Below, in pieces: positions 51,101 through 64,000 of a stretch of 64,000 nucleotides of DNA; position 1 is the first letter of the stretch; every line of letters starts with the position of its first letter. Origin of the DNA: Hydractinia symbiolongicarpus (Eukaryota > Cnidaria > Hydrozoa > Anthoathecata > Hydractiniidae); assembly GCF_029227915.1 (NCBI RefSeq), contig NC_079886.1:26266501-26330500 (forward strand), read 5' to 3'. The notes below the pieces were generated by a model. The model saw only the letters and a program-made list of their open reading frames with translations, was not told the DNA's origin and did not search any database. The translations under genes and the position numbers were made by a program.

Positions 51101-53440
51101 GGGAAATGAGTCTACTCCCTGGGTAATTTCTTTGTATACTTTTCACTGTACGGGCCGAGTCCGTGATATACGGAAATTCGCGGGTTTTCGTTTGCCGGAG
51201 ATTAAACTCCTTTTATTCAGCGTCTCATCAAGAATGAAATCGTTTTTGAAAACTACAAGTCTTATGCGTTTTAGTGGTAAAAAATTAATTTAAAAAATCA
51301 TTCGGGAAATGAGTTTACTCCCAGTTTACTTTCTTTGTATACATTCGACTATACGGGTCAAGCCCGGGATTTAGGGCAAGTCGCGAATTTTCGTTTGCCG
51401 GCCATTAAACTCCTTTTATTCAGTGTCTCATCAAGAATGAAATCGTTTTTGAAAACTACAAGTCTTATGCGTTTTAGTGGTAAAAAATTAATTTAAAAAA
51501 TCATTCGGGAATTGAGTTTACTCCCAGTTTACTTTCTTTGTATACATTCGACTATACGGGGCGATTCCGGGATATACGGGAAATCGCGGGTTTTCGTTTG
51601 CCGGCGATTAAACTCCTTTTATTCAGGGTCTCATCAAAAATGAAATCGTTTTTGAAAACTACAAGTCGTATGCGTTTTAGTGGTGAAAATATAATTTAAA
51701 GAATCGTTCGAGAAATGAGTTTACTCCCTGCGTACTTTCTTTGTATACTTTTGACTATACGGGGCGATTCCGGGATATACGGGAAATCGCGGGTTTTCGT
51801 TTGCCGGAGATTAAACTCCTTTTATTCAGCGTCTCATCAAATATGAAATCATTTTTGAAAACTACAAGTCTCATGCGTTTTAGTGGTGAAAAAATAATTT
51901 AAAGAATCGTTCGGGAAATGAGTTTACTCCCTGGGTACTTTCTTTCTTTACATTCGACTGTACGGGTCAAGCCCGGGATTTAGGGCAAATCGCGGGTTTT
52001 CGTTTGCCGGCGATGAAACTCCTTTTATTCAGCGTCTCATCAAAAATGAAATCGTTTTTGAAAACTACAAGTCTTATGCATTTTAGTGGTAAAAAATTAA
52101 TTTAAAAAATCGTTCGGGAAATGAGTTTACTCCCAGTTTACTTTCTTTGTATACATTCGACTATACGGGTCAAGCCCGGGATTTAGGGCAAATCGCGAAT
52201 TTTCGTTTGCCGGCGATTAAACTCCTTTTATTCAGCGTCTCATCAAAAATGAAATCATTTTTGAAAACTACAAGTCTCATGCGTTTTAGTGGTGAAAAAA
52301 TAATTTAAAGAATCGTTCGGGAAATGAGTTTACTCCCTATGTACTTTCTTTCTTTACATTCGACTATACGGGTCAAGCCCGGGATTTAGGGCAAATCGCG
52401 GTTTTTCGTTTGCCGGCGATTAAACTCCTTTTATTCAGCGTCTCATCAAAAATGAAATCATTTTTGAAAACTACAAGTCTCATGCGTTTTAGTGGTGAAA
52501 AAATAATTTAAAGAATCGTTCGGGAAATGAGTCTACTCCCTGTGTACTTTCTTTGTATAATTTTCACTGTACGGGCCGAGTCCGTGATATACGGAAAATC
52601 GCGGGTTTTCGTTTGCCGGAGATTAAACTCCTTTTATTCAGCGTCTCATCAAGAATGAAATCGTTTTTGAAAACTACAAGTCTTATGCGTTTTAGTGTTA
52701 AAAAATTAATTTAAAAAATCATTCGGGAAATGAGTTTACTCCCAGTTTACTTTCTTTGTGTACATTCGACTATACGGGGCGATTCCGGGATATATGGGAA
52801 ATCGCGGGTTTTCGTTTGCCGGCGATTAAACTCCTTTTATTCAGCGTCTCATCAAAAATGAAATCATTTTTGAAAACTACAAGTCTCATGCGTTTTAGTG
52901 GTAAAAAAATAATTTAAAGAATCGTTCGGGAAATGAGTCTACTCCCTGGGTATTTTCTTTGTATACTTTTCACTGTACGGGCCGAGTCCGTGATATACGG
53001 AAATTCGCGGGTTTTCGTTTGCCGGAGATTAAACACCTTTTATTCAGCGTCTCATCAAGAATGAAATCGTTTTTGAAAACTACAAGTCTTATGCGTTTTA
53101 GTGTTAAAAAATTAATTTAAAAAATCATTCGGGAAATGAGTTTACTCCCAGTTTACTTTCTTTGTATACATTCGACTATACGGGTCAAGCCCGGGATTTA
53201 GTGCAAGTCGCGAATTTTCGTTCGCCGGCGATTAAACTCCTTTTATTCAGTGTCTCATCAAGAATGAAATCGTTTTTGAAAACTACAAGTCTTATGCGTT
53301 TTAGTGGTAAAAAATTAATTTAAAAAATCATTCGGGAATTGAGTTTACTCCCAGTTTACTTTCTTTCTTTACATTCGACTATACGGGTCAAGCCCGGGAT
53401 TTAGGGCAAATCGCGGGTTTTCGTTTGCCGGCGATGAAAC
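45125..53440 (-). repeat. 14-mer higher-order repeat (2844 bp) built from 7-mers (1421 bp)
   Basis: The variant gatgaaactcc (usual form gattaaactcc) sits at 46324, 47745, 49168, 50589, 52012 and 53433, with spacings 1421, 1423, 1421, 1423 and 1421, seven monomers each. Alternate 7-mers differ, making a 2844-bp unit: cgggatgtgag occurs at 46427 and 49271, and cagggtctcat at 48781 and 51625. The sequences around 47880 and 50724 match base for base over hundreds of bases. Confidence 0.9.
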
Positions 53441-56400
53441 TCCTTTTATTCAGCGTCTCATCAAAAATGAAATCGTTTTTGAAAACTACAAGTCTTATGC
53501 ATTTTAGTGGTAAAAAATTAGTTTAAAAAATCGTTCGGGAAATGAGTTTACTCCCAGTTTACTTTCTTTGTATACATTCGACTATACGGGTCAAGCCCGG
53601 GATTTAGGGCAAATCGCGAATTTTCGTTTGCCGGCGATTAAACTCCTTTTATTCAGCGTCTCATCAAAAATGAAATCATTTTTGAAAACTACAAGTCTTA
53701 TGCGTTTTAGTGTTAAAAAATTAATTTAAAAAATCATTCGGGAAATGAGTTTACTCCCAGTTTACTCTCTTTGTATACATTCGACTTTACGGGGCGATTC
53801 CGGGATATATGGGAAATCGCGGGTTTTTTTGTTTGCCGGCGATTAAACTCCTTTTATTCAGCGTCTCATCAAAAATGAAATCATTTTTGAAAACTACAAG
53901 TCTCATGCGTTTTAGTGGTAAAAAAATAATTTAAAGAATCGTTCGGGAAATGAGTCTACTCCCTGGGTATTTTCTTTGTATACTTTTCACTGTACGGGCC
54001 GAGTCCGTGATATACGGAAATTCGCGGGTTTTCGTTTGCCGGAGATTAAACACCTTTTATTCAGCGTCTCATCAAGAATGAAATCGTTTTTGAAAACTAC
54101 AAGTCTTATGCGTTTTAGTGTTAAAAAATTAATTTAAAAAATCATTCGGGAAATGAGTTTACTCCCAGTTTACTTTCTTTGTATACATTCGACTATACGG
54201 GTCAAGCCCGGGATTTAGTGCAAGTCGCGAATTTTCGTTCGCCGGCGATTAAACTCCTTTTATTCAGTGTCTCATCAAGAATGAAATCGTTTTTGAAAAC
54301 TACAAGTCTTATGCGTTTTAGTGGTAAAAAATTAATTTAAAAAATCATTCGGGAATTGAGTTTACTCCCAGTTTACTTTCTTTCTTTACATTCGACTATA
54401 CGGGTCAAGCCCGGGATTTAGGGCAAATCGCGGGTTTTCGTTTGCCGGCGATGAAACTCCTTTTATTCAGCGTCTCATCAAAAATGAAATCGTTTTTGAA
54501 AACTACAAGTCTTATGCATTTTAGTGGTAAAAAATTAGTTTAAAAAATCGTTCGGGAAATGAGTTTACTCCCAGTTTACTTTCTTTGTATACATTCGACT
54601 ATACGGGTCAAGCCCGGGATTTAGGGCAAATCGCGAATTTTCGTTTGCCGGCGATTAAACTCCTTTTATTCAGCGTCTCATCAAAAATGAAATCATTTTT
54701 GAAAACTACAAGTCTTATGCGTTTTAGTGTTAAAAAATTAATTTAAAAAATCATTCGGGAAATGAGTTTACTCCCAGTTTACTCTCTTTGTATACATTCG
54801 ACTATACGGGGCGATTCCGGGATATATGGGAAATCGCGGGTTTTTTTGTTTGCCGGCGATTAAACTCCTTTTATTCAGCGTCTCATCAAAAATGAAATCA
54901 TTTTTGAAAACTACAAGTCTCATGCGTTTTAGTGGTAAAAAAATAATTTAAAGAATCGTTCGGGAAATGAGTCTACTCCCTGGGTATTTTCTTTGTATAC
55001 TTTTCACTGTACGGGCCGAGTCCGTGATATACGGAAATTCGCGGGTTTTCGTTTGCCGGAGATTAAACTCCTTTTATTCAGCGTCTCATCAAGGATGAAA
55101 TCGTTTTTGAAAACTACAAGTCTTATGCGTTTTAGTGTTAAAAAATTAATTTAAAAAATCATTCGGGAATTGAGTTTACTCCCAGTTTACTTTCTTTCTT
55201 TACATTCGACTATACGAGTCAAGCCCGGGATTTAGGGCAAATCGCGGGTTTTCGTTTGCCGGCGATGAAACTCCTTTTATTCAGCGTCTCATCAAAAATG
55301 AAATCGTTTTTGAAAACTACAAGTCTTATGCATTTTAGTGGTAAAAAATTAGTTTAAAAAATCGTTCGGGAAATGAGTTTACTCCCAGTTTACTTTCTTT
55401 GTATACATTCGACTATACGGGTCAAGCCCGGGATTTAGGGCAAATCGCGAATTTTCGTTTGCCGGCGATTAAACTCCTTTTATTCAGCGTCTCATCAAAA
55501 ATGAAATCATTTTTGAAAACTACAAGTCTTATGCGTTTTAGTGTTAAAAAATTAATTTAAAAAATCATTCGGGAAATAAGTTTACTCCCAGTTTACTCTC
55601 TTTGTATACATTCGACTATACGGGGCGATTCCGGGATATATGGGAAATCGCGGGTTTTTTTGTTTGCCGGCGATTAAACTCCTTTTATTCAGCGTCTCAT
55701 CAAAAATGAAATCATTTTTGAAAACTACAAGTCTCATGCGTTTTAGTGGTAAAAAAATAATTTAAAGAATCGTTCGGGAAATGAGTCTACTCCCTGGGTA
55801 TTTTCTTTGTATACTTTTCACTGTACGGGCCGAGTCCGTGATATACGGAAATTCGCGGGTTTTCGTTTGCCGGAGATTAAACTCCTTTTATTCAGCGTCT
55901 CATCAAGAATGAAATCGTTTTTGAAAACTACAAGTCTTATGCGTTTTAGTGTTAAAAAATTAATTTAAAAAATCATTCGGGAAATGAGTTTACTCCCAGT
56001 TTACTTTCTTTGTATACATTCGACTATACGGGTCAAGCCCGGGATTTAGGGCAAGTCGCGAATTTTCGTTTGCCGGCGATTAAACTCCTTTTATTCAGTG
56101 TCTCATCAAGAATGAAATCGTTTTTAAAAACTACAAGTCTTATGCGTTTTAGTGGTAAAAAATTAATTTAAAAAATCATTCGGGAAATGAGTTTACTCCC
56201 AGTTTACTCTCTTTGTATACATTCGACTATACGGGGCGATTCCGGGATATATGGGAAATCGCGGGTTTTTTTGTTTGCCGGCGATTAAACTCCTTTTATT
56301 CAGCGTCTCATCAAAAATGAAATCATTTTTGAAAACTACAAGTCTCATGCGTTTTAGTGGTAAAAAAATAATTTAAAGAATCGTTCGGGAAATGAGTCTA

Positions 56401-58130
56401 CTCCCTGGGTATTTTCTTTGTATACTTTTCACTGTACGGGCCGAGTCCGTGATATACGGAAATTCGCGGGTTTTCGTTTGCCGGAGATTAAACTCCTTTT
56501 ATTCAGCGTCTCATCAAGGATGAAATCGTTTTTGAAAACTACAAGTCTTATGCGTTTTAGTGTTAAAAAATTAATTTAAAAAATCATTCGGGAATTGAGT
56601 TTACTCCCAGTTTACTTTCTTTCTTTACATTCGACTATACGGGTCAAGCCCGGGATTTAGGGCAAATCGCGGGTTTTCGTTTGCCGGCGATGAAACTCCT
56701 TTTATTCAGCGTCTCATCAAAAATGAAATCGTTTTTGAAAACTACAAGTCTTATGCATTTTAGTGGTAAAAAATTAGTTTAAAAAATCGTTCGGGAAATG
56801 AGTTTACTCCCAGTTTACTTTCTTTGTATACATTCGACTATACGGGTCAAGCCCGGGATTTAGGGCAAATCGCGAATTTTCGTTTGCCGGCGATTAAACT
56901 CCTTTTATTCAGCGTCTCATCAAAAATGAAATCATTTTTGAAAACTACAAGTCTTATGCGTTTTAGTGTTAAAAAATTAATTTAAAAAATCATTCGGGAA
57001 ATGAGTTTACTCCCAGTTTACTCTCTTTGTATACATTCGACTATACGGGGCGATTCCGGGATATATGGGAAATCGCGGGTTTTTTTGTTTGCCGGCGATT
57101 AAACTCCTTTTATTCAGTGTCTCATCAAAAATGAAATCATTTTTGAAAACTACAAGTCTCATGCGTTTTAGTGGTAAAAAAATAATTTAAAGAATCGTTC
57201 GGGAAATGAGTCTACTCCCTGGGTATTTTCTTTGTATACTTTTCACTGTACGGGCCGAGTCCGTGATATACGGAAATTCGCGGGTTTTCGTTTGCCGGAG
57301 ATTAAACTCCTTTTATTCAGCGTCTCATCAAGAATGAAATCGTTTTTGAAAACTACAAGTCTTATGCGTTTTAGTGTTAAAAAATTAATTTAAAAAATCA
57401 TTCGGGAAATGAGTTTACTCCCAGTTTACTTTCTTTGTATACATTCGACTATACGGGTCAAGCCCGGGATTTAGGGCAAGTCGCGAATTTTCGTTTGCCG
57501 GCGATTAAACTCCTTTTATTCAGTGTCTCATCAAGAATGAAATCGTTTTTAAAAACTACAAGTCTTATGCGTTTTAGTGGTAAAAAATTAATTTAAAAAA
57601 TCATTCGGGAATTGAGTTTACTCCCAGTTTACTTTCTTTCTTTACATTCGACTATACGGGTCAAGCCCGGGATTTAGGGCAAATCGCGGGTTTTCGTTTG
57701 CCGGCGATGAAACTCCTTTTATTCAGCGTCTCATCAAAAATGAAATCGTTTTTGAAAACTACAAGTTTTATGCATTTTAGTGGTAAAAAATTAGTTTAAA
57801 AAATCGTTCGGGAAATGAGTTTACTCCCAGTTTACTTTCTTTGTATACATTCGACTATACGGGTCAAGCCCGGGATTTAGGGCAAATCGCGAATTTTCGT
57901 TTGCCGGCGATTAAACTCCTTTTATTCAGCGTCTCATCAAAAATGAAATCATTTTTGAAAACTACAAGTCTTATGCGTTTTAGTGTTAAAAAATTAATTT
58001 AAAAAATCATTCGGGAAATGAGTTTACTCCCAGTTTACTCTCTTTGTATACATTCGACTATACGGGGCGATTCCGGGATATATGGGAAATCGCGGGTTTT
58101 TTTGTTTGCCGGCGATTAAACTCCTTTTAT
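52900..58130 (-). repeat. 5-mer higher-order repeat with monomer losses (~1016 bp)
   Basis: The marker tttactctctttg occurs at 53762, 54778, 55592, 56203, 57017 and 58034. Spacings are 1016, 814, 611, 814 and 1017, that is 5, 4, 3, 4 and 5 monomers. The gttcgccggcg variant at 53221 and 54237 confirms the 1016-bp step. Missing monomers are explained by unequal exchange inside the 5-mer. Confidence 0.85.
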
Positions 58131-61100
58131 TCAGCGTCTCATCAAAAATGAAATCATTTTTGAAAACTACAAGTCTCATGCGTTTTAGTGGTAAAAAAAT
58201 AATTTAAAGAATCGTTCGGGAAATGAGTCTACTCCCTGGGTATTTTCTTTGTATACTTTTCACTGTACGGGCCGAGTCCGTGATATACGGAAATTCGCGG
58301 GTTTTCGTTTGCCGGAGATTAAACTCCTTTTATTCAGCGTCTCATCAAGAATGAAATCGTTTTTGAAAACTACAAGTCTTATGCGTTTTAGTGTTAAAAA
58401 ATTAATTTAAAAAATCATTCGGGAAATGAGTTTACTCCCAGTTTACTTTCTTTGTATACATTCGACTATACGGGTCAAGCCCGGGATTTAGGGCAAGTCG
58501 CGAATTTTCGTTTGCCGGCCATTAAACTCCTTTTATTCAGTGTCTCATCAAGAATGAAATCGTTTTTGAAAACTACAAGTCTTATGCGTTTTAGTGGTAA
58601 AAAATTAATTTAAAAAATCATTCGGGAATTGAGTTTACTCCCAGTTTACTTTCTTTGTATACATTCGACTATACGGGGCGATTCCGGGATATACGGGAAA
58701 TCGCGGGTTTTCGTTTGCCGGCGATTAAACTCCTTTTATTCAGGGTCTCATCAAAAATGAAATCGTTTTTGAAAACTACAAGTCGTATGCGTTTTAGTGG
58801 TGAAAAAATAATTTAAAGAATCGTTCGGGAAATGAGTCTACTCCCTGGGTACTTTCTTTGTATACTTTTCACTGTACGGGCCGAGTCCGTGATATACGGA
58901 AAATCGCGGGTTTTCGTTTGCCGTAGATTAAACTCCTTTTATTCAGCGTCTCATCAAGAATGAAATCGTTTTTGAAAACTACAACTCTTATGCGTTTTAG
59001 TGTTAAAAAATTAATTTAAAACATCATTCCGGAAATGAGTTTACTCCCAGTTTACTTTCTTTGTATACATTCGACTATACGGGACGATTCCGGGATATAC
59101 GAGAAATCGCGGGTTTTCGTTTGCCGGCGATTAAACTTCTTTTATTCAGCGTCTCATCAAAAATGAAATCATTTTTGAAAAGTACAAGTCTCATGCGTTT
59201 TAGTGGTGAAAATATAATTTAAAGAATCGTTCGAGAAATGAGTTTACTCCCTGCGTACTTTCTTTGTATACTTTTGACTATACGGGGCGATTCCGGGATA
59301 TACGGGAAATCGCGGGTTTTCGTTTGCCGGAGATTAAACTCCTTTTATTCAGCGTCTCATCAAATATGAAATCATTTTTGAAAACTACAAGTCTCATGCG
59401 TTTTAGTGGTGAAAAAATAATTTAAAGAATCGTTCGGGAAATGAGTTTACTCCCTGGGTACTTTCTTTCTTTACATTCGACTATACGGGTCAAGCCCGGG
59501 ATTTAGGGCAAATCGCGGGTTTTCGTTTGCCGGCGATGAAACTCCTTTTATTCAGCGTCTCATCAAAAATGAAATCGTTTTTGAAAACTACAAGTCTTAT
59601 GCATTTTAGTGGTAAAAAATTAATTTAAAAAATCGTTCGGGAAATGAGTTTACTCCCAGTTTACTTTCTTTGTATACATTCGACTATACGGGTCAAGCCC
59701 GGGATTTAGGGCAAATCGCGAATTTTCGTTTGCCGGCGATTAAACTCCTTTTATTCAGCGTCTCATCAAAAATGAAATCATTTTTGAAAACTACAAGTCT
59801 CATGCGTTTTAGTGGTGAAAAAATAATTTAAAGAATCGTTCGGGAAATGAGTTTACTCCCTATGTACTTTCTTTCTTTACATTTGACTATACGGGTCAAG
59901 CCCGGGATTTAGGGCAAATCGCCGTTTTTCGTTTGCCGGCGATTAAACTCCTTTTATTCAGCGTCTCATCAAAAATGAAATCATTTTTGAAAACTACAAG
60001 TCTCATGCGTTTTAGTGGTGAAAAAATAATTTAAAGAATCGTTCGGGAAATGAGTCTACTCCCTGGGTACTTTCTTTGTATACTTTTCACTGTACGGCCC
60101 GAGTCCGTGATATACGGAAAATCGCGGGTTTTCGTTTGCCGGAGATTAAACTCCTTTTATTCAGCGTCTCATCAAGAATGAAATCGTTTTTGAAAACTAC
60201 AAGTCTTATGCGTTTTAGTGTTAAAAAATTAATTTAAAAAATCATTCGGGAAATGAATTTACTCCCAGTTTACTTTCTTTGTATACATTCGACTATACGG
60301 GGCGATTCCGGGATATATGGGAAATCGCAGGTTTTCGTTTGCCGGCGATTAAACTCCTTTTATTCAGCGTCTCATCAAAAATGAAATCATTTTTGAAAAC
60401 TACAAGTCTCATGCGTTTTAGTGGTAAAAAAATAATTTAAAGAATCGTTCGGGAAATGAGTCTACTCCCTGGGTATTTTCTTTGTATACTTTTCACTGTA
60501 CGGGCCGAGTCCGTGATATACGGAAATTCGCGGGTTTCCGTTTGCCGGAGATTAAACACCTTTTATTCAGCGTCTCATCAAGAATGAAATCGTTTTTGAA
60601 AACTACAAGTCTTATGCGTTTTAGTGTTAAAAAATTAATTTAAAAAATCATTCGGGAAATGAGTTTACTCCCAGTTTACTTTCTTTGTATACATTCGACT
60701 ATACGGGTCAAGCCCGGGATTTAGGGCAAGTCGCGAATTTTCGTTTGCCAGCGATTAAACTCCTTTTATTCAGTGTCTCATCAAGAATGAAATCGTTTTT
60801 GAAAACTACAAGTCTTATGCGTTTTAGTGGTAAAAAATTAATTTAAAAAATCATTCGGGAATTGAGTTTACTCCCAGTTTACTTTCTTTCTTTACATTCG
60901 ACTATACGGGTCAAGCCCGGGATTTAGGGCAAATCGCGGGTTTTCGTTTGCCGGCGATGAAACTCCTTTTATTCAGCGTCTAATCAAAAATGAAATCGTT
61001 TTTGAAAACTACAAGTCTTATGCATTTTAGTGGTAAAAAATTAGTTTAAAAAATCGTTCGGGAAATGAGTTTACTCCCAGTTTACTTTCTTTGTATACAT

Positions 61101-64000
61101 TCGACTATACGGGTCAAGCCCGGGATTTAGGGCAAATCGCGAATTTTCGTTTGCCGGCGATTAAACTCCTCTTATTCAGCGTCTCATCAAAAATGAAATC
61201 ATTTTTGAAAACTACAAGTCTCATGCGTTTTAGTGGTGAAAAAATAATTTAAAGAATCGTTCGGGAAATGAGTTTACTCCCTATGTACTTTCTTTCTTTA
61301 CATTCGACTATACGGGTCAAGCCCGGGATTTAGGGCAAATCGCGGTTTTTCGTTTGCCGGCGATTAAACTCCTTTTATTCAGCGTCTCATCAAAAATGAA
61401 ATCATTTTTGAAAACTACAAGTCTCATGCGTTTTAGTGGTGAAAAAATAATTTAAAGAATCGTTCGGGAAATGAGTCTACTCCCTGGGTACTTTCTTTGT
61501 ATACTTTTCACTGTACGGGCCGAGTCCGTGATATACGGAAAATCGCGGGTTTTCGTTTGCCGGAGATTAAACTCCTTTTATTCAGCGTCTCATCAAGAAT
61601 GAAATCGTTTTTGAAAACTACAAGTCTTATGCGTTTTAGTGTTAAAAAATTAATTTAAAAAATCATTCGGGAAATGAGTTTACTCCCAGTTTACTTTCTT
61701 TGTATACATTCGACTATACGGGGCGATTCCGGGATATATGGGAAATCGCGGGTTTTCGTTTGCCGGCGATTAAACTCCTTTTATTCAGCGTCTCATCAAA
61801 AATGAAATCATTTTTGAAAACTACAAGTCTCATGCGTTTTAGTGGTAAAAAAATAATTTAAAGAATCGTTCGGGAAATGAGTCTACTCCCTGGGTATTTT
61901 CTTTGTATACTTTTCACTGTACGGGCCGAGTCCGTGATATACGGAAATTCGCGGGTTTTCGTTTGCCGGAGATTAAACACCTTTTATTCAGCGTCTCATC
62001 AAGAATGAAATCGTTTTTGAAAACTACAAGTCTTATGCGTTTTAGTGTTAAAAAATTAATTTAAAAAATCATTCGGGAAATGAGTTTACTCCCAGTTTAC
62101 TTTCTTTGTATACATTCGACTATACGGGTCAAGCCCGGGATTTAGGGCAAGTCGCGAATTTTCGTTTGCCGGCGATTAAACTCCTTTTATTCAGTGTCTC
62201 ATCAAGAATGAAATCGTTTTTGAAAACTACAAGTCTTATGCGTTTTAGTGGTAAAAAATTAATTTAAAAAATCATTCGGGAATTGAGTTTACTCCCAGTT
62301 TACTTTCTTTCTTTACATTCGACTATACGGGTCAAGCCCGGGATTTAGGGCAAATCGCGGGTTTTCGTTTGCCGGCGATGAAACTCCTTTTATTCAGCGT
62401 CTCATCAAAAATGAAATCGTTTTTGAAAACTACAAGTCTTATGCATTTTAGTGGTAAAAAATTAGTTTAAAAAATCGTTCGGGAAATGAGTTTACTCCCA
62501 GTTTACTTTCTTTGTATACATTCCACTATACGGGTCAAGCCCGGGATTTAGGGCAAATCGCGAATTTTCGTTTGCCGGCGATTAAACTCCTTTTATTCAG
62601 CGTCTCATCAAAAATGAAATCATTTTTGAAAACTACAAGTCTCATGCGTTTTAGTGGTGAAAAAATAATTTAAAGAATCGTTCGGGAAATGAGTTTACTC
62701 CCTATGTACTTTCTTTCTTTACATTCGACTATACGGGTCAAGCCCGGGATTTAGGGCAAATCGCGGTTTTTCGTTTGCCGGCGATTAAACTCCTTTTATT
62801 CAGCGTCTCATCAAAAATGAAATCATTTTTGAAAACTACAAGTCTCATGCGCTTTAGTGGTGAAAAAATAATTTAAAGAATCGTTCGGGAAATGAGTCTA
62901 CTCCCTGGGTACTTTCTTTGTATACTTTTCATTATATATAATTTTCATTATATTTAAAAAATCATTCGGGAATTGAGTTTACTCCCAGTTTACTTTCTTT
63001 GTATACATTCGACTATACGGGGCGATTCCGGGATATACGGGAAATCGCGGGTTTTCGTTTGCCGGCGATTAAACTCCTTTTATTCAGTGTCTCATCAAGA
63101 ATGAAATCGTTTTTGAAAACTACAAGTCTTATGCGTTTTAGTGGTAAAAAATTAATTTAAAAAATCATTCGGGAATTGAGTTTACTCCCAGTTTACTTTT
63201 TTGTATACATTCGACTATACGGGGCGATTCCGGGATATACGGGAAATCGCGGGTTTTCGTTTGCCGGCGATTAAACTCCTTTTATTCAGGGTCTCATCAA
63301 AAATGAAATCGTTTTTGAAAACTACAAGTCGTATGCGTTTTAGTGGTGAAAAAATAATTTAAAGAATCGTTCGGGAAATGAGTCTACTCCCTGGGTACTT
63401 TCTTTGTATACTTTTCACTGTACGGGCCGAGTCCGTGATATACGGAAAATCGCGGGTTTTCGTTTGCCGTAGATTAAACTCCTTTTATTCAGCGTCTCAT
63501 CAAGAATGAAATCGTTTTTGAAAACTACAAGTCTCATGCGTTTTAGTGGTGAAAAAATAATTTAAAGAATCGTTCGGGAAATGAGTTTACTCCCTATGTA
63601 CTTTCTTTCTTTACATTCGACTATACGGGTCAAGCCCGGGATTTAGGGCAAATCGCGGTTTTTCGTTTGCCGGCGATTAAACTCCTTTTATTCAGCGTCT
63701 CATCAAAAATGAAATCATTTTTGAAAACTACAAGTCTCATGCGTTTTAGTGGTGAAAAAATAATTTAAAGAATCGTTCGGGAAATGAGTCTACTCCCTGG
63801 GTACTTTCTTTGTATACTTTTCACTGTACGGGCCGAGTCCGTGATATACGGAAAATCGCGGGTTTTCGTTTGCCTGAGATTAAACTCCTTTTATTCAGCG
63901 TCTCATCAAGAATGAAATCGTTTTTGAAAACTACAAGTCTTATGCGTTTTAGTGTTAAAAAATTAATTTAAAAAATCATTCGGGAAATGAGTTTACTCCC
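58130..64000 (-). repeat. Copy of the 45-47 kb HOR block with 7-mer period
   Basis: The variant order aaacatcattccgg, then ccctatgtactttctttc, seen near 45400-46650, reappears from about 59020, an offset near 13618. gatgaaactcc lies at 59535, 60956 and 62377, spaced 1421. The cagggtctcat and ccgtagattaaac monomers at 58741 and 58921 recur near 63287 and 63466. The 45-kb block and this one therefore share an origin and flank the 5-mer domain. Confidence 0.8.
62926..62960. other. Deletion scar with repeated filler in satellite
   Basis: A monomer breaks off at cttttca (62931). Instead of ctgtacggg it continues with an AT-rich stretch in which ttttcattata occurs at 62926-62936 and again at 62942-62952. 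The satellite resumes at tttaaaaaatcattcggg (62953), leaving out about 155 bp. A short direct repeat copied from the broken end is typical of microhomology-mediated end joining. Confidence 0.75.

Larger units (their letters stand above)
43384..64000 (-). repeat. Satellite array, orientation B, subfamily 2 (~101 monomers)
   Basis: Reverse-complement monomers of ~203 bp that run to the window end. Variants differ from those left of the LINE: gggtcaagcccgggatttag, gtccgtgatatacgg, tactcccagtttac, tttctttctttacattc and a gcgggtttttttgtttgcc class. Monomers of the same class are nearly identical over long distances, so recent unequal exchange is likely. From 43384 to about 45125 no stable HOR could be followed. 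Confidence 0.97.

Overview
This window is almost entirely satellite DNA from a eukaryote, most likely an invertebrate animal with an AT-rich genome. It holds roughly 300 tandem copies of a ~203-bp monomer and no intact host gene. The only other DNA is retroelement debris: a 5'-truncated CR1/Jockey-type LINE, a Penelope-like element (PLE) inserted inside that LINE as a head-to-head inverted dimer, and a 175-bp poly(A)-tailed fragment. The metazoan call rests on these two retroelement families; I cannot name a genus.

Layout. (1) 1-35194: satellite in one orientation (called A), about 173 monomers, organised in higher-order repeats (HORs) of 2, 3, 5, 7 and about 14 monomers, with segmental duplications such as 1-4545 copied at 10864-15003. 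A retroposed fragment interrupts it at 30378-30552. (2) 35194/35220: the array flips strand through a short foldback. (3) 35195-39846: satellite in the reverse orientation (B), an older-looking subfamily mix. (4) 39847-43387: truncated LINE whose reverse transcriptase frame is split by a 2460-bp PLE palindrome (39943-42402) flanked by a 9-bp target-site duplication. (5) 43384-64000: orientation B again, a different and more homogeneous subfamily with 7-mer (1421 bp), 14-mer (2844 bp) and 5-mer (1016 bp) HORs, plus a small repair scar near 62930.

Monomer. A unit is 201-204 bp, about one nucleosome plus linker, rather CpG-rich. It carries a 22-bp hyphenated palindrome (arms tcaaaaatga / tcatttttga around TT). 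A variable segment reads either attcgactatacggg, which resembles a CENP-B box shortened by one base, or a version lacking the ttcg. These traits, with HOR organisation and a strand switch, suggest a centromeric or pericentromeric array; that is inference.

Read-through reading frames of 60-120 codons inside the satellite are by-products of the repeat: 203 is not a multiple of 3 and the same peptides recur with each monomer. They are not listed as genes.
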